In this document: piece by piece, positions 25,734 through 32,583 of the stretch
Numbering within the stretch: position 1 is the first letter of the stretch
Layout: each line of letters starts with the position of its first letter
DNA from: Paenibacillus tritici
GTDB lineage: Bacteria > Bacillota > Bacilli > Paenibacillales > Paenibacillaceae
NCBI RefSeq assembly: GCF_013204885.1
Contig: NZ_JABMKX010000001.1
Span: forward strand, 62,001 to 126,000
Direction of reading: 5' to 3'
Length of the DNA stretch: 64,000 nucleotides
The notes under the pieces: model-generated
The model's database searches: none
Told to the model about the DNA's origin: nothing
What the model saw: the letters and a program-made list of their open reading frames with translations, nothing else
Made by a program: the position numbers and the translations under genes

Positions 25734-26405
25734 ATGAAAAAGAAGATGACTGCTGCACTGACTGCTTTTGCCGTACTTGGAGGGATGGGCACGGGGGTGT
25801 ATGCCGGAGCTAACCTGCAGGAGATCAAAGCTTATCTGAATCCGGGAATCAAATTCAAGGTGGATGGCCAGCCTGTGCAGCTCAAGAACGGCAGCGGTGC
25901 AGTGATTGCTCCGATCTCCTACAAGGACACAACTTATCTGCCAGTCCGTTCCGTGTCCGATCTTCTCGGGGTTACCGTCAAATTCGATGCCGCCTCCAAC
26001 ACTATTAGTCTAGGAGAGCAGACAGCGGGTGTCTCTATTGCTGCCGGTTTCGACGACATGTATCACACGAAGGACCCTGGCAAAACCGTCTACAAAGACA
26101 AGGATTACAAGGATGTCTTCTTCGATAACGCCAGCGGTGACCGCGGCACTTCATTCATGCTCTACCCGAATAAAAAATACCAGAAGCTCTATCTCCAGGT
26201 GGCAGCGATCGGTGGAGATATTAAAGATTTCGCTGTACAGGACAGTGATACCAACACCGTACTGAAGAAGCAAACCGTTACCACGGCTGGTGGCCTCACA
26301 ACTATAGAAGTGGACATTGCCGGAGTCAGCAAGCTGTATGTAAACGGGGATGTGAAGGACGGGACAACGGTCTTTGTTCCACTTACGACTTCCTATTATA
26401 AATAA
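25734..26405 (+). CDS. Secreted stalk-domain protein
   Basis: 223 residues with a signal peptide (cleavage near VYA, residue 24). Residues about 30-95 are a copper-amine-oxidase N-terminal-like 'stalk' domain (FKVDGQPVQL ... TTYLPVRSVSDLLGVTVKFDAASNTISLG). The remaining about 125 residues resemble the beta-sandwich NPCBM-like domain often fused to it. The stalk domain is abundant in Paenibacillus surface proteins and does not bind copper. AGAGGAG precedes the start. Likely cell-surface; substrate unknown. Confidence 0.85.
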   Translation: MKKKMTAALTAFAVLGGMGTGVYAGANLQEIKAYLNPGIKFKVDGQPVQLKNGSGAVIAPISYKDTTYLPVRSVSDLLGVTVKFDAASNTISLGEQTAGVSIAAGFDDMYHTKDPGKTVYKDKDYKDVFFDNASGDRGTSFMLYPNKKYQKLYLQVAAIGGDIKDFAVQDSDTNTVLKKQTVTTAGGLTTIEVDIAGVSKLYVNGDVKDGTTVFVPLTTSYYK

Positions 26406-26434
26406 TTCTACGCAATTATAAGGAATCCTACCAA

Positions 26435-26470
26435 CTACCCGGAAAGCTCCAGCCTTCCGGGTAGCTTTTT
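26435..26470 (+). terminator. Terminator after the stalk-domain gene
   Basis: 10-bp stem (26435-26444 / 26455-26464) followed by CTTTTT. Confidence 0.85.
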
Positions 26471-26557
26471 GTCAATGGGGACGTCTGTTTATAAGAATGG
26501 CATATGGGGTATTATCGGGTAAGCCAAGGGCTTAGTGATCTTAAGAGGAGTGAGTAA

Positions 26558-27121
26558 ATGTATACGAAAAAAATAATCATGACATTGTCCTTAATTTTGT
26601 CCATGTTGGCTCTGAGTGCCTGCGGTAACGCAGCCGATACACCGTCAACCGAATCCATGCAGACCGTTGCGCCGTCAGCCGAATCGGTGCAGACGCCAGC
26701 ACCTTCAGCGGAGCCAGAGCAGACACCTGCACCAACGGCAGAGCCGGAGCAGACGCCTGAGCCGTCAACCGGAGGTAACGACACAGCCGCTGGTTCCACG
26801 GAGCTTCCGAAATATCTGCCGGAGGATTTCCCGATGCCGAAGGATGTGAAGATCGGACTGTCCCACTCGGAGGAGACTGAGGGGCGGAAGACAGCAATGC
26901 TGATTTTTACAACCACCGAAAGTATGGAGTCGGTAACGAAGCTCTATGATGATTACCTGGCCTCCAAGCTGGGGAGTGAGTCCGCGAAGACGGTTGATCC
27001 CAAGAATCTGATTATCCAGGGCACGACCAAGGACAACAAGCAGAGCTGGTCGATTATTGGTGGCCCGCTGGCCTCCCAGGAGGGTGTCGTGGAACTGACT
27101 GTAAGCTGGTCGGAATTATAA
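26558..27121 (+). CDS. Lipoprotein with decapeptide repeats
   Basis: 187 residues. Signal peptide with lipobox LSAC (Cys22). Residues about 29-70 are four copies of a Pro-rich decapeptide P-[ST]-[AT]-E-x-x-Q-T-x-x forming a spacer. The C-terminal domain of about 110 residues begins PKYLPEDFPMPKDVKI and has a mixed alpha/beta pattern as in small extracytoplasmic lipoproteins of Bacillales. AGAGGAG lies 8 bases before the ATG. Function unknown; the repeat number may vary between strains. Confidence 0.85.
   Translation: MYTKKIIMTLSLILSMLALSACGNAADTPSTESMQTVAPSAESVQTPAPSAEPEQTPAPTAEPEQTPEPSTGGNDTAAGSTELPKYLPEDFPMPKDVKIGLSHSEETEGRKTAMLIFTTTESMESVTKLYDDYLASKLGSESAKTVDPKNLIIQGTTKDNKQSWSIIGGPLASQEGVVELTVSWSEL
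26642..26761 (+). repeat. Four tandem 30-bp units inside the lipoprotein gene
   Basis: The decapeptide repeats are also repeats at DNA level (30-bp period, roughly 70-85% alike between neighbours), so they can expand or contract by slippage without shifting the frame. Confidence 0.7.
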
Positions 27122-27152
27122 ATTGAACAGCACCATCCCCGTATAATGACGA

Positions 27153-27189
27153 ACATCCGTTGAAGATCTATCCAGATCTCAACGGATGT
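27153..27189. terminator. Inverted repeat between convergent genes
   Basis: About 16 bp of stem (27153-27169 / 27174-27189) with one bulged base and almost no loop, between the lipoprotein gene and the convergent small ORF. No T run on the plus strand. Confidence 0.55.
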
Positions 27190-27208
27190 CCTCTAGATAT
27201 TTACCCCC

Positions 27209-27457
27209 TTAATTCCGCTGGAGTAACAAATATCCGCTGATGCTTGAGGTTTTTTTGCGGTACACAATTTTGAAACCGATGTCGTGATCTTGCAGACAAG
27301 CCAAGGCTGTACTAAGCAATCCATTGGTTCTCAAGCTGCGCACACAGGGCTCAGCATTTCCAATAACCCGGCTGGCGGTAATTCTGCGCGCTGATCCGGG
27401 AATCAGCGGGTTGCGGCTCCAATTAATCAATACCAGATCCGGCTGACGAGTAGCCAT
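27209..27457 (-). CDS. Small hypothetical protein
   Basis: 82 residues, basic, soluble. AAGGGG lies about 10 bases before the ATG, and a TTGCAT / ATATAG pair at 17-bp spacing upstream could be a weak promoter. The sequence starts MATRQPDLVLINWSR and has no recognisable domain. Independent placement between a terminator and the agr-like locus and the absence of any overlapping candidate favour a real gene, but I cannot name a family. Confidence 0.5.
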   Translation of the reverse strand: MATRQPDLVLINWSRNPLIPGSARRITASRVIGNAEPCVRSLRTNGLLSTALACLQDHDIGFKIVYRKKTSSISGYLLLQRN

Positions 27458-27625
27458 GCCAATCTACCCCTTTCTATATAAGGCTCTCTATATAGAATGC
27501 AAGGGGGATTTGTTATGCTTTAGACTTAAGCGGATTCTGTTGATGTGCCAACAACTCTGCCTACAATCTTCACTCTGTATTTTGTGAGGTTTTCCGAAAA
27601 TAAGTAGTATACTCAGTATCTATAG

Positions 27626-27647
27626 CAGTTATATAATTGAACAGTTA
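27626..27647 (+). promoter_or_regulatory. agr-like operon promoter flanked by CAGTTA direct repeats
   Basis: TATAAT at 27632-27637 has no recognisable -35. It is flanked by direct repeats CAGTTA (27626-27631 and 27642-27647), the second reading ACAGTTAA. The AgrA half-site core in staphylococci is ACAGTTA, so these may be LytTR contacts. The spacing (16 bp) is shorter than the usual about 21 bp. Confidence 0.4.
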
Positions 27648-27677
27648 AATGAAAATAATGTCGGGCGGTGTTGTATT

Positions 27678-28301
27678 TTGTCGTGGGAACCAATTGGGTT
27701 TATGGTGTTCTCTAATTTGGAGGCGTTCGCATGGTGTGCTCTCTGTATGTCAATCTTCAGGTTTAAAACATCAGATTATGCGTTGCAAATCCTAGTTGTT
27801 GTTACTCTTATGAATTTACAAAGCTTTATATTACGTAATGAATTATCACTTTCTTATTTGGTTCCGCTTATCAATGTTTTGTTTATTACATTCCTGTTTT
27901 CTACAGTCGTCAGAGTTTCGTTGTTAGGCTCGTTAACGATAGCGAGTGCGGGCTTGGTTGTATTTGGATTTATACAGACCATGCTGGCAATCGTGCTCTT
28001 TGGCTCCATCAATGCTGTGGATGCGTCTCTTGCCAATGGTTATGCTTTGCAGATGAGCACCGCTATAATTGGACTGCTGTTATCCTGGTTTTTATACCGT
28101 TTCGGCTACGGATTTTCTTATGACTTCGAGCGGTTTCGTATGAAATACGAAAGAATGATGATCATTCTGACGATCTCTGTTTTTATGACTTCTGTTGCGT
28201 TAGTGCTATATCTGAATCAAATTTTGAATGTCATTATTGTGCTTGTAATCGCACTGCTCTTTTTCCTGAAATACGCAATTACAAAGGAGAAGGAGCTATG
28301 A
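27678..28301 (+). CDS. Multi-pass membrane protein of the agr-like operon, receptor-like without kinase
   Basis: 207 residues, about seven transmembrane helices (near 5-24, 32-50, 56-77, 80-108, 120-145, 155-177, 180-198) and a short charged tail KYAITKEKEL. Starts with TTG at 27678, preceded by GGGCGGTG; an ATG at 27702 is a poorer alternative. Its stop overlaps the agrB start by 4 bases (ATGA). In size and helix number it looks like the membrane sensor half of an AgrC, but no DHp or ATPase domain follows. Its likely role is sensing the peptide or controlling the LytTR protein; both are inference. AT-rich compared with flanking genes. Confidence 0.75.
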   Translation: MSWEPIGFMVFSNLEAFAWCALCMSIFRFKTSDYALQILVVVTLMNLQSFILRNELSLSYLVPLINVLFITFLFSTVVRVSLLGSLTIASAGLVVFGFIQTMLAIVLFGSINAVDASLANGYALQMSTAIIGLLLSWFLYRFGYGFSYDFERFRMKYERMMIILTISVFMTSVALVLYLNQILNVIIVLVIALLFFLKYAITKEKEL

Positions 28302-28825
28302 TTGAGCAAATGGCTGTCAAACTGGCTCGGGGAATAAAACAAAGATCGCCTGAACATCCTGCAACGGTAGCTGTCCTTACACATTCTCTTGCCATTCTGA
28401 TTAATACATTTTCAATATTGGCACTGACTATGGTGCTTGGAATTTTAACAGATCACCTGCATGAAACTTTCGTAGTATTGGTTTCTTTTGCAGCACTGCG
28501 GATGGTTTCTGGTGGTATGCATCTTCGTTCGGGTACTTTCTGCGTAATTGTTACTACTGTTATGGTACTAATAGTTTCGCATGTTGAGATTACAGTGAAT
28601 TGGACTTGGGGAGTGACGGCAATTAGTTTTTTAATAGCTGCTAGGTTTGCACCAACGGATATACAAAAGCAGTCCCGAATTCCCCGGAAATACTATCCAG
28701 TACTTAAGATTCTTTCTATTATCCTTATATCCATGAATTTTCTGCTGGGGTCATCGGTGGTTGCTGCTAGTTTTCTGGTGCAAACACTGCTTTTAATTCC
28801 TTGGAAGGAGGTGGGGAATAGATGA
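28298..28825 (+). CDS. agrB: AgrB-like peptide-processing membrane protease
   Basis: 175 residues, about four to six membrane helices. It carries the AgrB catalytic pair: His75 in RMVSGGMH and Cys82 seven residues later, the same spacing as His77/Cys84 of S. aureus AgrB. AgrB removes the C-terminal tail of AgrD and forms the cyclic (thio)lactone intermediate. AAAGGAGAAGGAG precedes the ATG. It overlaps the upstream gene (ATGA) and the downstream agrD (ATGA), so the three are translationally coupled. Confidence 0.92.
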   Translation: MIEQMAVKLARGIKQRSPEHPATVAVLTHSLAILINTFSILALTMVLGILTDHLHETFVVLVSFAALRMVSGGMHLRSGTFCVIVTTVMVLIVSHVEITVNWTWGVTAISFLIAARFAPTDIQKQSRIPRKYYPVLKILSIILISMNFLLGSSVVAASFLVQTLLLIPWKEVGNR

Positions 28826-28944
28826 GAAAAAACAAATGGAATCTGCTTTCATCAGCGTTAGCTTTTTTAGCGGTAATTACGGTTACACCTGCGAGTGTAT
28901 TCTTTGTATATGGCGCGGAAGCTCCTGAAGAATTATTGAAGTAA
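28822..28944 (+). CDS. agrD: AgrD-like autoinducer peptide precursor with serine ring residue
   Basis: A 40-residue ORF too short for usual calling. It starts with ATG at 28822, overlapping the agrB stop, with a perfect AAGGAGGTG 8 bases upstream. Residues 1-24 are an amphipathic leader. Ser25-Val-Phe-Phe-Val29 is the predicted five-residue ring. The tail Y-G-A-E-A-P-E-E-L-L-K aligns residue for residue with the D-E-V-E-V-P-K-E-L tail of S. aureus AgrD. There is no cysteine: the ring-closing position is Ser25, so the product should be a lactone, as in S. intermedius, rather than the common thiolactone. The ring position is inferred from the alignment. Confidence 0.85.
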   Translation: MRKNKWNLLSSALAFLAVITVTPASVFFVYGAEAPEELLK

Positions 28945-28959
28945 CTGGAGATGACGATA

Positions 28960-29340
28960 ATGGAGGTACTATCAGTAACACGGGATGTTGATGGAACTGC
29001 CGGTCTGGTCCAACTGCCAATCAGTAATATTGCATACATGGCTTACATTAAAAAAATTAATCGCGTGACAGTTCACACAGTGGATGATGAGTTTTTTCTC
29101 ATGGGCACTCTAGTATTCTGGCAAAATGCATTAGTGGCAAACGGTTATAGATTCATTTCCGTTGATCGGACAAACGTTGTGAATATAGATCGAATTAAAT
29201 ATTTAGATAAAACCAAGCATAATGCTTATTTCGAGTCTGCACCTTCCAAAACATCCAAGAGGTGTACAATGACAAATATCAAGTTTGATCAGATAGCAGA
29301 TATGATACAAATGAATTATATTTCCCATCTTCCTGTATAA
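28960..29340 (+). CDS. Stand-alone LytTR DNA-binding regulator of the agr-like operon
   Basis: 126 residues from the ATG at 28960, nine bases after GGAG; the ATG at 28951 abuts it, and the paralogue at 29627 starts at the equivalent position. The whole protein is a LytTR domain (AgrA/LytR C-terminal type) with the core pattern FISVDRTNVVNIDRIKYLD and KRCTMT. There is no receiver domain, so phosphorylation by a histidine kinase is not possible. It lies 15 bp after agrD and ends at a terminator. It probably activates or represses the operon promoter. LytTR-plus-membrane-partner systems (HdrRM, BrsRM) are the nearest known logic. Confidence 0.9.
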   Translation: MEVLSVTRDVDGTAGLVQLPISNIAYMAYIKKINRVTVHTVDDEFFLMGTLVFWQNALVANGYRFISVDRTNVVNIDRIKYLDKTKHNAYFESAPSKTSKRCTMTNIKFDQIADMIQMNYISHLPV

Positions 29341-29346
29341 TACAAA

Positions 29347-29376
29347 AGAGAACCGCTATGCAGCGGTTCTCTTTTT
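29347..29376 (+). terminator. Terminator of the agr-like operon
   Basis: 11-bp perfect stem (29347-29357 / 29362-29372) and TTTTT. Confidence 0.9.
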
Positions 29377-29431
29377 ATAGAATATTGCATTATAACACAA
29401 ACAACAGGATGAAAGAAGAAATATTTCAACT

Positions 29432-29522
29432 TTTCGTCTAGACGAAAGTATGTTGTCATGGGTTGTAATATGATATTAAATAGAATTAACTCAACCGTTG
29501 AATAATTGTTGACAAATTAACT
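29432..29522 (+). promoter_or_regulatory. Control region of the second LytTR gene
   Basis: Contains a perfect 16-bp palindrome TTTCGTCTAGACGAAA (29432-29447), a candidate promoter TTGTCA (29453-29458) with TTAAAT (29476-29481) at 17 bp, the direct repeat ATTAACT at 29485 and 29516 (31 bp apart, about three helical turns), and TCAAC-c-GTTGA (29491-29501) between them. LytTR proteins bind spaced direct repeats, so this is a plausible target of one or both LytTR proteins. Confidence 0.45.
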
Positions 29523-29626
29523 TTAATACCCCAGTCATTATATCTAATAATTGATAATCCTAGAATTATTCGTAATCAAAATTGACGCTCTATTAATGAG
29601 GGGGGATAAAGACATGGAGGGACATT

Positions 29627-30001
29627 ATGATTTACTTAACGGTTACTAAAGACCAACATGGGGCAGGAATACAACAAATACCAGTCGAAGACATCCTTTA
29701 CATGCAATTTGATAATCGCCTGTTGATTTCTGTTCAAACTGAAGCAGCGCAGTACTTTACTGTAGGCAACTTAAGATTTTGGGAGGCAGCATTTGAGAAA
29801 GCGGGCTTGAATTTCTTGCGTCTCGACCGCGGTGTACTCGTAAACCTCAATAAGGTTCAAATGGTAGACCCTACTTATAAAATAGCATATTTCGGAACAC
29901 ATACTAATTCCAAGCGTTGCACAATGTCCACCTCTGGTTACAAGCTTATACGGGAAAAAATGTCTCTTGAGTTTTCACAGAAATCACTACCGATTACATA
30001 A
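29627..30001 (+). CDS. Second stand-alone LytTR DNA-binding protein
   Basis: 124 residues, a paralogue of the 28960 protein over its whole length (for example MIYLTVTKDQHG against MEVLSVTRDVDG; LDRGVLVNLNKVQMVD against VDRTNVVNIDRIKYLD; KRCTMS against KRCTMT). It too lacks a receiver domain. GGAGGG precedes the ATG. It has its own control region and terminator. The pair could form heterodimers or antagonise each other. Confidence 0.88.
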   Translation: MIYLTVTKDQHGAGIQQIPVEDILYMQFDNRLLISVQTEAAQYFTVGNLRFWEAAFEKAGLNFLRLDRGVLVNLNKVQMVDPTYKIAYFGTHTNSKRCTMSTSGYKLIREKMSLEFSQKSLPIT

Positions 30002-30089
30002 CACCGATTAGATAACGATTTACTATCCGGTTGTCTCGACTTCTGCTTTTACGGACTCGATTTGTTTGGATGAATAACCTTCACTGTAC

Positions 30090-30126
30090 AAAGGCTGTGT
30101 GAGATCGTTCTCACGCAGCCTTTTCT
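30090..30126 (+). terminator. Terminator after the second LytTR gene
   Basis: 15-bp stem with one G-T pair (30090-30104 / 30109-30123) followed by T-rich sequence. Confidence 0.85.
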
Positions 30127-30223
30127 AATTTTTTAGAGCTATATTGTCCCTGTCCAGAGAAGCGGCCTGTTTCTTATTGCTCCTTACAAGGTAAACTTTA
30201 GATAAAAGACCTGGGAGGACAAT

Positions 30224-30766
30224 ATGAGAAAAACGGTACTGGTTTTGTTGTTTTTGTTCGTATTAACTGCTTGTGGATCTTCCGAAGATGGACTCACCGT
30301 GAAGGATCTGGCTATACACAAGTCAAACGATGATAAAGTGGTGGTTCAATACGGAATGAGTCGTGCGGATGCGGAGAAGGTGCTGGGTACAGGCGAAGAT
30401 ATGAAAATTGGCCATACATTCACTTATAGCGATGGAGTCAAGATTATGTACCGGGAGGATAAAGTGGCGGGGATTTATTTGACCGAAGAATCGAAAGATG
30501 TATATGAAACGGCTCAAGGGATGAAAATAGGTATGCCCAAAGATGATTTCAAGAAAAAATATGGAGATCAATATGTGGCGGATCTGGAGAAAAACCTGGA
30601 TTATGCATACGATACAGACAGCAAGCAGTATGTAAAAGAAGCGGAATGGGCAAAGAATTTTGAGGACAGCACAAAAATTTATTTGATTTCAATGATGTTT
30701 GATAGTGACGGAACTGCACAAACCATTCTATTAACAGATAGGCAAATGGCGATCATGTATAAATAA
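30224..30766 (+). CDS. Lipoprotein of unknown function
   Basis: 180 residues. Signal peptide with lipobox LTAC (Cys17). The mature part has two short related motifs, YGMSRADAEKVLG and GMKIGMPKDDFKKKYG, spaced about 55 residues apart. This is the pattern of duplicated SmpA/BLIP-like folds in small Gram-positive lipoproteins. GGGAGGA precedes the ATG. Located just upstream of tRNA-Val. Function not known. Confidence 0.82.
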   Translation: MRKTVLVLLFLFVLTACGSSEDGLTVKDLAIHKSNDDKVVVQYGMSRADAEKVLGTGEDMKIGHTFTYSDGVKIMYREDKVAGIYLTEESKDVYETAQGMKIGMPKDDFKKKYGDQYVADLEKNLDYAYDTDSKQYVKEAEWAKNFEDSTKIYLISMMFDSDGTAQTILLTDRQMAIMYK

Positions 30767-30770
30767 ACTC

Positions 30771-30800
30771 TTGCCATACCCTGACCTCCTGTGTTATTAT
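30771..30800 (+). promoter_or_regulatory. tRNA promoter
   Basis: TTGCCA (30771-30776), 18 bp, TATTAT (30795-30800), 12 bases before the mature tRNA. It overlaps the end of the lipoprotein gene region. Confidence 0.7.
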
Positions 30801-30812
30801 AAATCTCGTTGC

Positions 30813-30884
30813 AGGACGGTAGCTCAGCGGGAGAGCACTATCTTGACAGGGTAGGGGTCATGGGTTCGAACCCCATCCGTCCTA
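30813..30884 (+). tRNA. tRNA-Val(GAC)
   Basis: Full cloverleaf: acceptor AGGACGG/CCGTCCT, D arm GCTC/GAGC, anticodon stem CTATC/GGTAG with loop TTGACAG (anticodon GAC, reading GUC/GUU), T arm ATGGG-TTCGAAC-CCCAT, discriminator A. CCA is not encoded. Stands alone with its own promoter and terminator, next to an accessory segment. Confidence 0.95.
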
Positions 30885-30887
30885 TAC

Positions 30888-30923
30888 GAAGAAAGCCTTG
30901 ATATTCAAGGCTTTCTTCTTTTT
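30888..30923 (+). terminator. Terminator of tRNA-Val
   Basis: 14-bp perfect stem (30888-30901 / 30905-30918) with 3-nt loop and T run. Confidence 0.9.
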
Positions 30924-31044
30924 ATGTAGAGAAAATAGACATGCAAACAGGCCGGCCCCCTGTGGTCACGGATTGGTCCCGAATGTATAAATCTGCCCGC
31001 AAAATAAGCCAACCCGTATGGATTGGCATTAGCTTCATGGTCTG

Positions 31045-31550
31045 TTAATTCTTCTGTAGGTTACGAACTTCTTGTTCAGAAAGCTCAGTAAGTTTAACAA
31101 CAAAATCCACATCGTGTCCCAATGCCAAGAGTTTTCGAGCGGTTTCTCTTTTTTCACGAAATACACCCTCAGTGATCCCTTCGGCCTTAGCTCCGTTCAT
31201 CCGTGAAGCCTCATCCCGCAAATGCTTCATCCGGGCATCATATTCCATACGTGTAGCGGCATCCTGACTCAAAAATTCCAGTGTATCCATTGCCTTTTTC
31301 AACATCGGTTCATTCATGGTCAACACCTCCCAGCTTGGTTAATTCCATCACATGAATCTCAAGATCAATGTTCAACGGAATTCCTGTGATCTTCCCGAAG
31401 GCGAAACACATTATGATGGCGGTCATTGGGCAGACAGGAGTAGTTCAATATATTGATCGTCACCCATTTCTTCAATTGGCTGTAATCGTCACCTTTTTGT
31501 GTCTGGTGGTAGTACATCTCGCTCTAGTAAAAGAGTATCCGCTTCTCCAC
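31045..31550 (-). pseudogene. Decayed Rpn-family nuclease/transposase-like gene
   Basis: Only the last about 90 codons (31045-31326) remain open, reading LTMNEPMLKKAMDTLEFLSQ as in the C-terminal part of the intact neighbour at 31635. Upstream on the same strand I can still read KKWVTINILNYSCLPN and HHNVFRLRED in one frame, then GIPLNIDLEIHVMELTK in another. An in-frame TAG lies near 31525. The part between that segment and WEVLTMNEP is deleted, and the N-terminal third with the nuclease motif is missing. A tandem paralogue in decay. The 93-codon open part might still be translated but cannot be a nuclease. Confidence 0.85.
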
Positions 31551-31601
31551 CTGAAAAAATAGGTTTTTAGATGATTTTGAAGTGTGAAAATCATCATAAT
31601 G

Positions 31602-31637
31602 AAACGAAGCCGATCATAATGACCGGCTTCGTTTTTA
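31602..31637. terminator. Terminator between pseudogene and intact Rpn gene
   Basis: 11-bp stem (31602-31612 / 31624-31634) with flanking A and T runs. Confidence 0.8.
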
Positions 31638-32504
31638 CTGTAATGATCTTAACTTCTCAATCTCTTCTAAGGACAAACCTGACGCCTCGGCAATAACTGA
31701 TGACTCTATACCTAGAGCAAGTAACTTATAAGCCATTTCTTTTCGCGCTGTAGCCTCACCCCGAGCCTCACCCTCAGTCCGTCCTTTAGCTTCCGCCACC
31801 TTAGCTGCTTCATACATCGAGGCTTCATCATGCAGATAGCGTTGACGCGCCTCATACTGCCTGCGGGCTTCATCATTCTGACTCAGAAACTCTAGCGTAT
31901 TCATGGCCTTCTTCAACACAGGTTCGTTCATCGTCAGCACCTCCCATTTGGATTGGTCTGCCCCCTTGAGGAATAGCAACCAATTTACCAGTCCGCCTTG
32001 TTCCAGCGAAACGGCCTCTTCATCCAGCTTAGGCAACTCCAGAAAGTGAATTTCAATGTCGTCAAGCAAGGGGATTCCCGTACGGTCCTCCCGCAAGTGA
32101 AAGACATTATGATATAGAGTATTCGGCAATAAAGCAAAGTTTATAATATTGATCGTTACGCAACGTTTTAACTGGTTGTAAGGCTGACTCTCCTGCAACT
32201 GAGCAGAGTACTGCTTGCTCCAGTAGTAGAGCGTCCGCTTCTCTGTATCGTATTTGTTGAATAGCTGCATCTCTACATTAATGATTTCGCCCTCGGTCGT
32301 CTTGGCCCGAATGTCCAGAATGGACTGCTTATCGCGAGGCGAATCTTTGTCGGTGTAGGGATTCAGAAGAATAATATCACTTAGCGAGGGTTTGCCCGCT
32401 TCGGTAAAGGTGCGATTTAGAAAGGCTAACAGTACGTCACGGTTCTCTTCGCTTCCAAAAATGCGTTTAAACAAGAAATCATTTCGAGGATCAAGCAATT
32501 CCAT
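31635..32504 (-). CDS. Rpn family recombination-promoting nuclease/putative transposase
   Basis: 289 residues. N-terminal PD-(D/E)XK-type nuclease domain: DFLFKRIFG start, then the catalytic Asp in ILDIRAK and the E-x-Q pair in INVEMQ. The middle WSKQYSAQL...CVTINIINFALL is the family hallmark. The C-terminal about 80 residues are charged and helical with the EGEARGEA...KLLALG repeat typical of these proteins. E. coli Rpn proteins are DNases that promote RecA-independent recombination. Such genes are often annotated 'transposase' but no terminal repeats are visible here. Its decayed paralogue lies downstream. Confidence 0.88.
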   Translation of the reverse strand: MELLDPRNDFLFKRIFGSEENRDVLLAFLNRTFTEAGKPSLSDIILLNPYTDKDSPRDKQSILDIRAKTTEGEIINVEMQLFNKYDTEKRTLYYWSKQYSAQLQESQPYNQLKRCVTINIINFALLPNTLYHNVFHLREDRTGIPLLDDIEIHFLELPKLDEEAVSLEQGGLVNWLLFLKGADQSKWEVLTMNEPVLKKAMNTLEFLSQNDEARRQYEARQRYLHDEASMYEAAKVAEAKGRTEGEARGEATARKEMAYKLLALGIESSVIAEASGLSLEEIEKLRSLQ

Positions 32505-32583
32505 CGAGTACTAACCTCCGTTTCAGTCTTATTATACCATTATTGCCTCATCTCTTGCTCGGTTTGCTCAGATGCACCTGCTT

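Noticed and set aside
31635-32504. Rpn gene as an insertion sequence
   Set aside because: No terminal inverted repeats or target duplication visible; Rpn proteins are nucleases often mislabelled as transposases.
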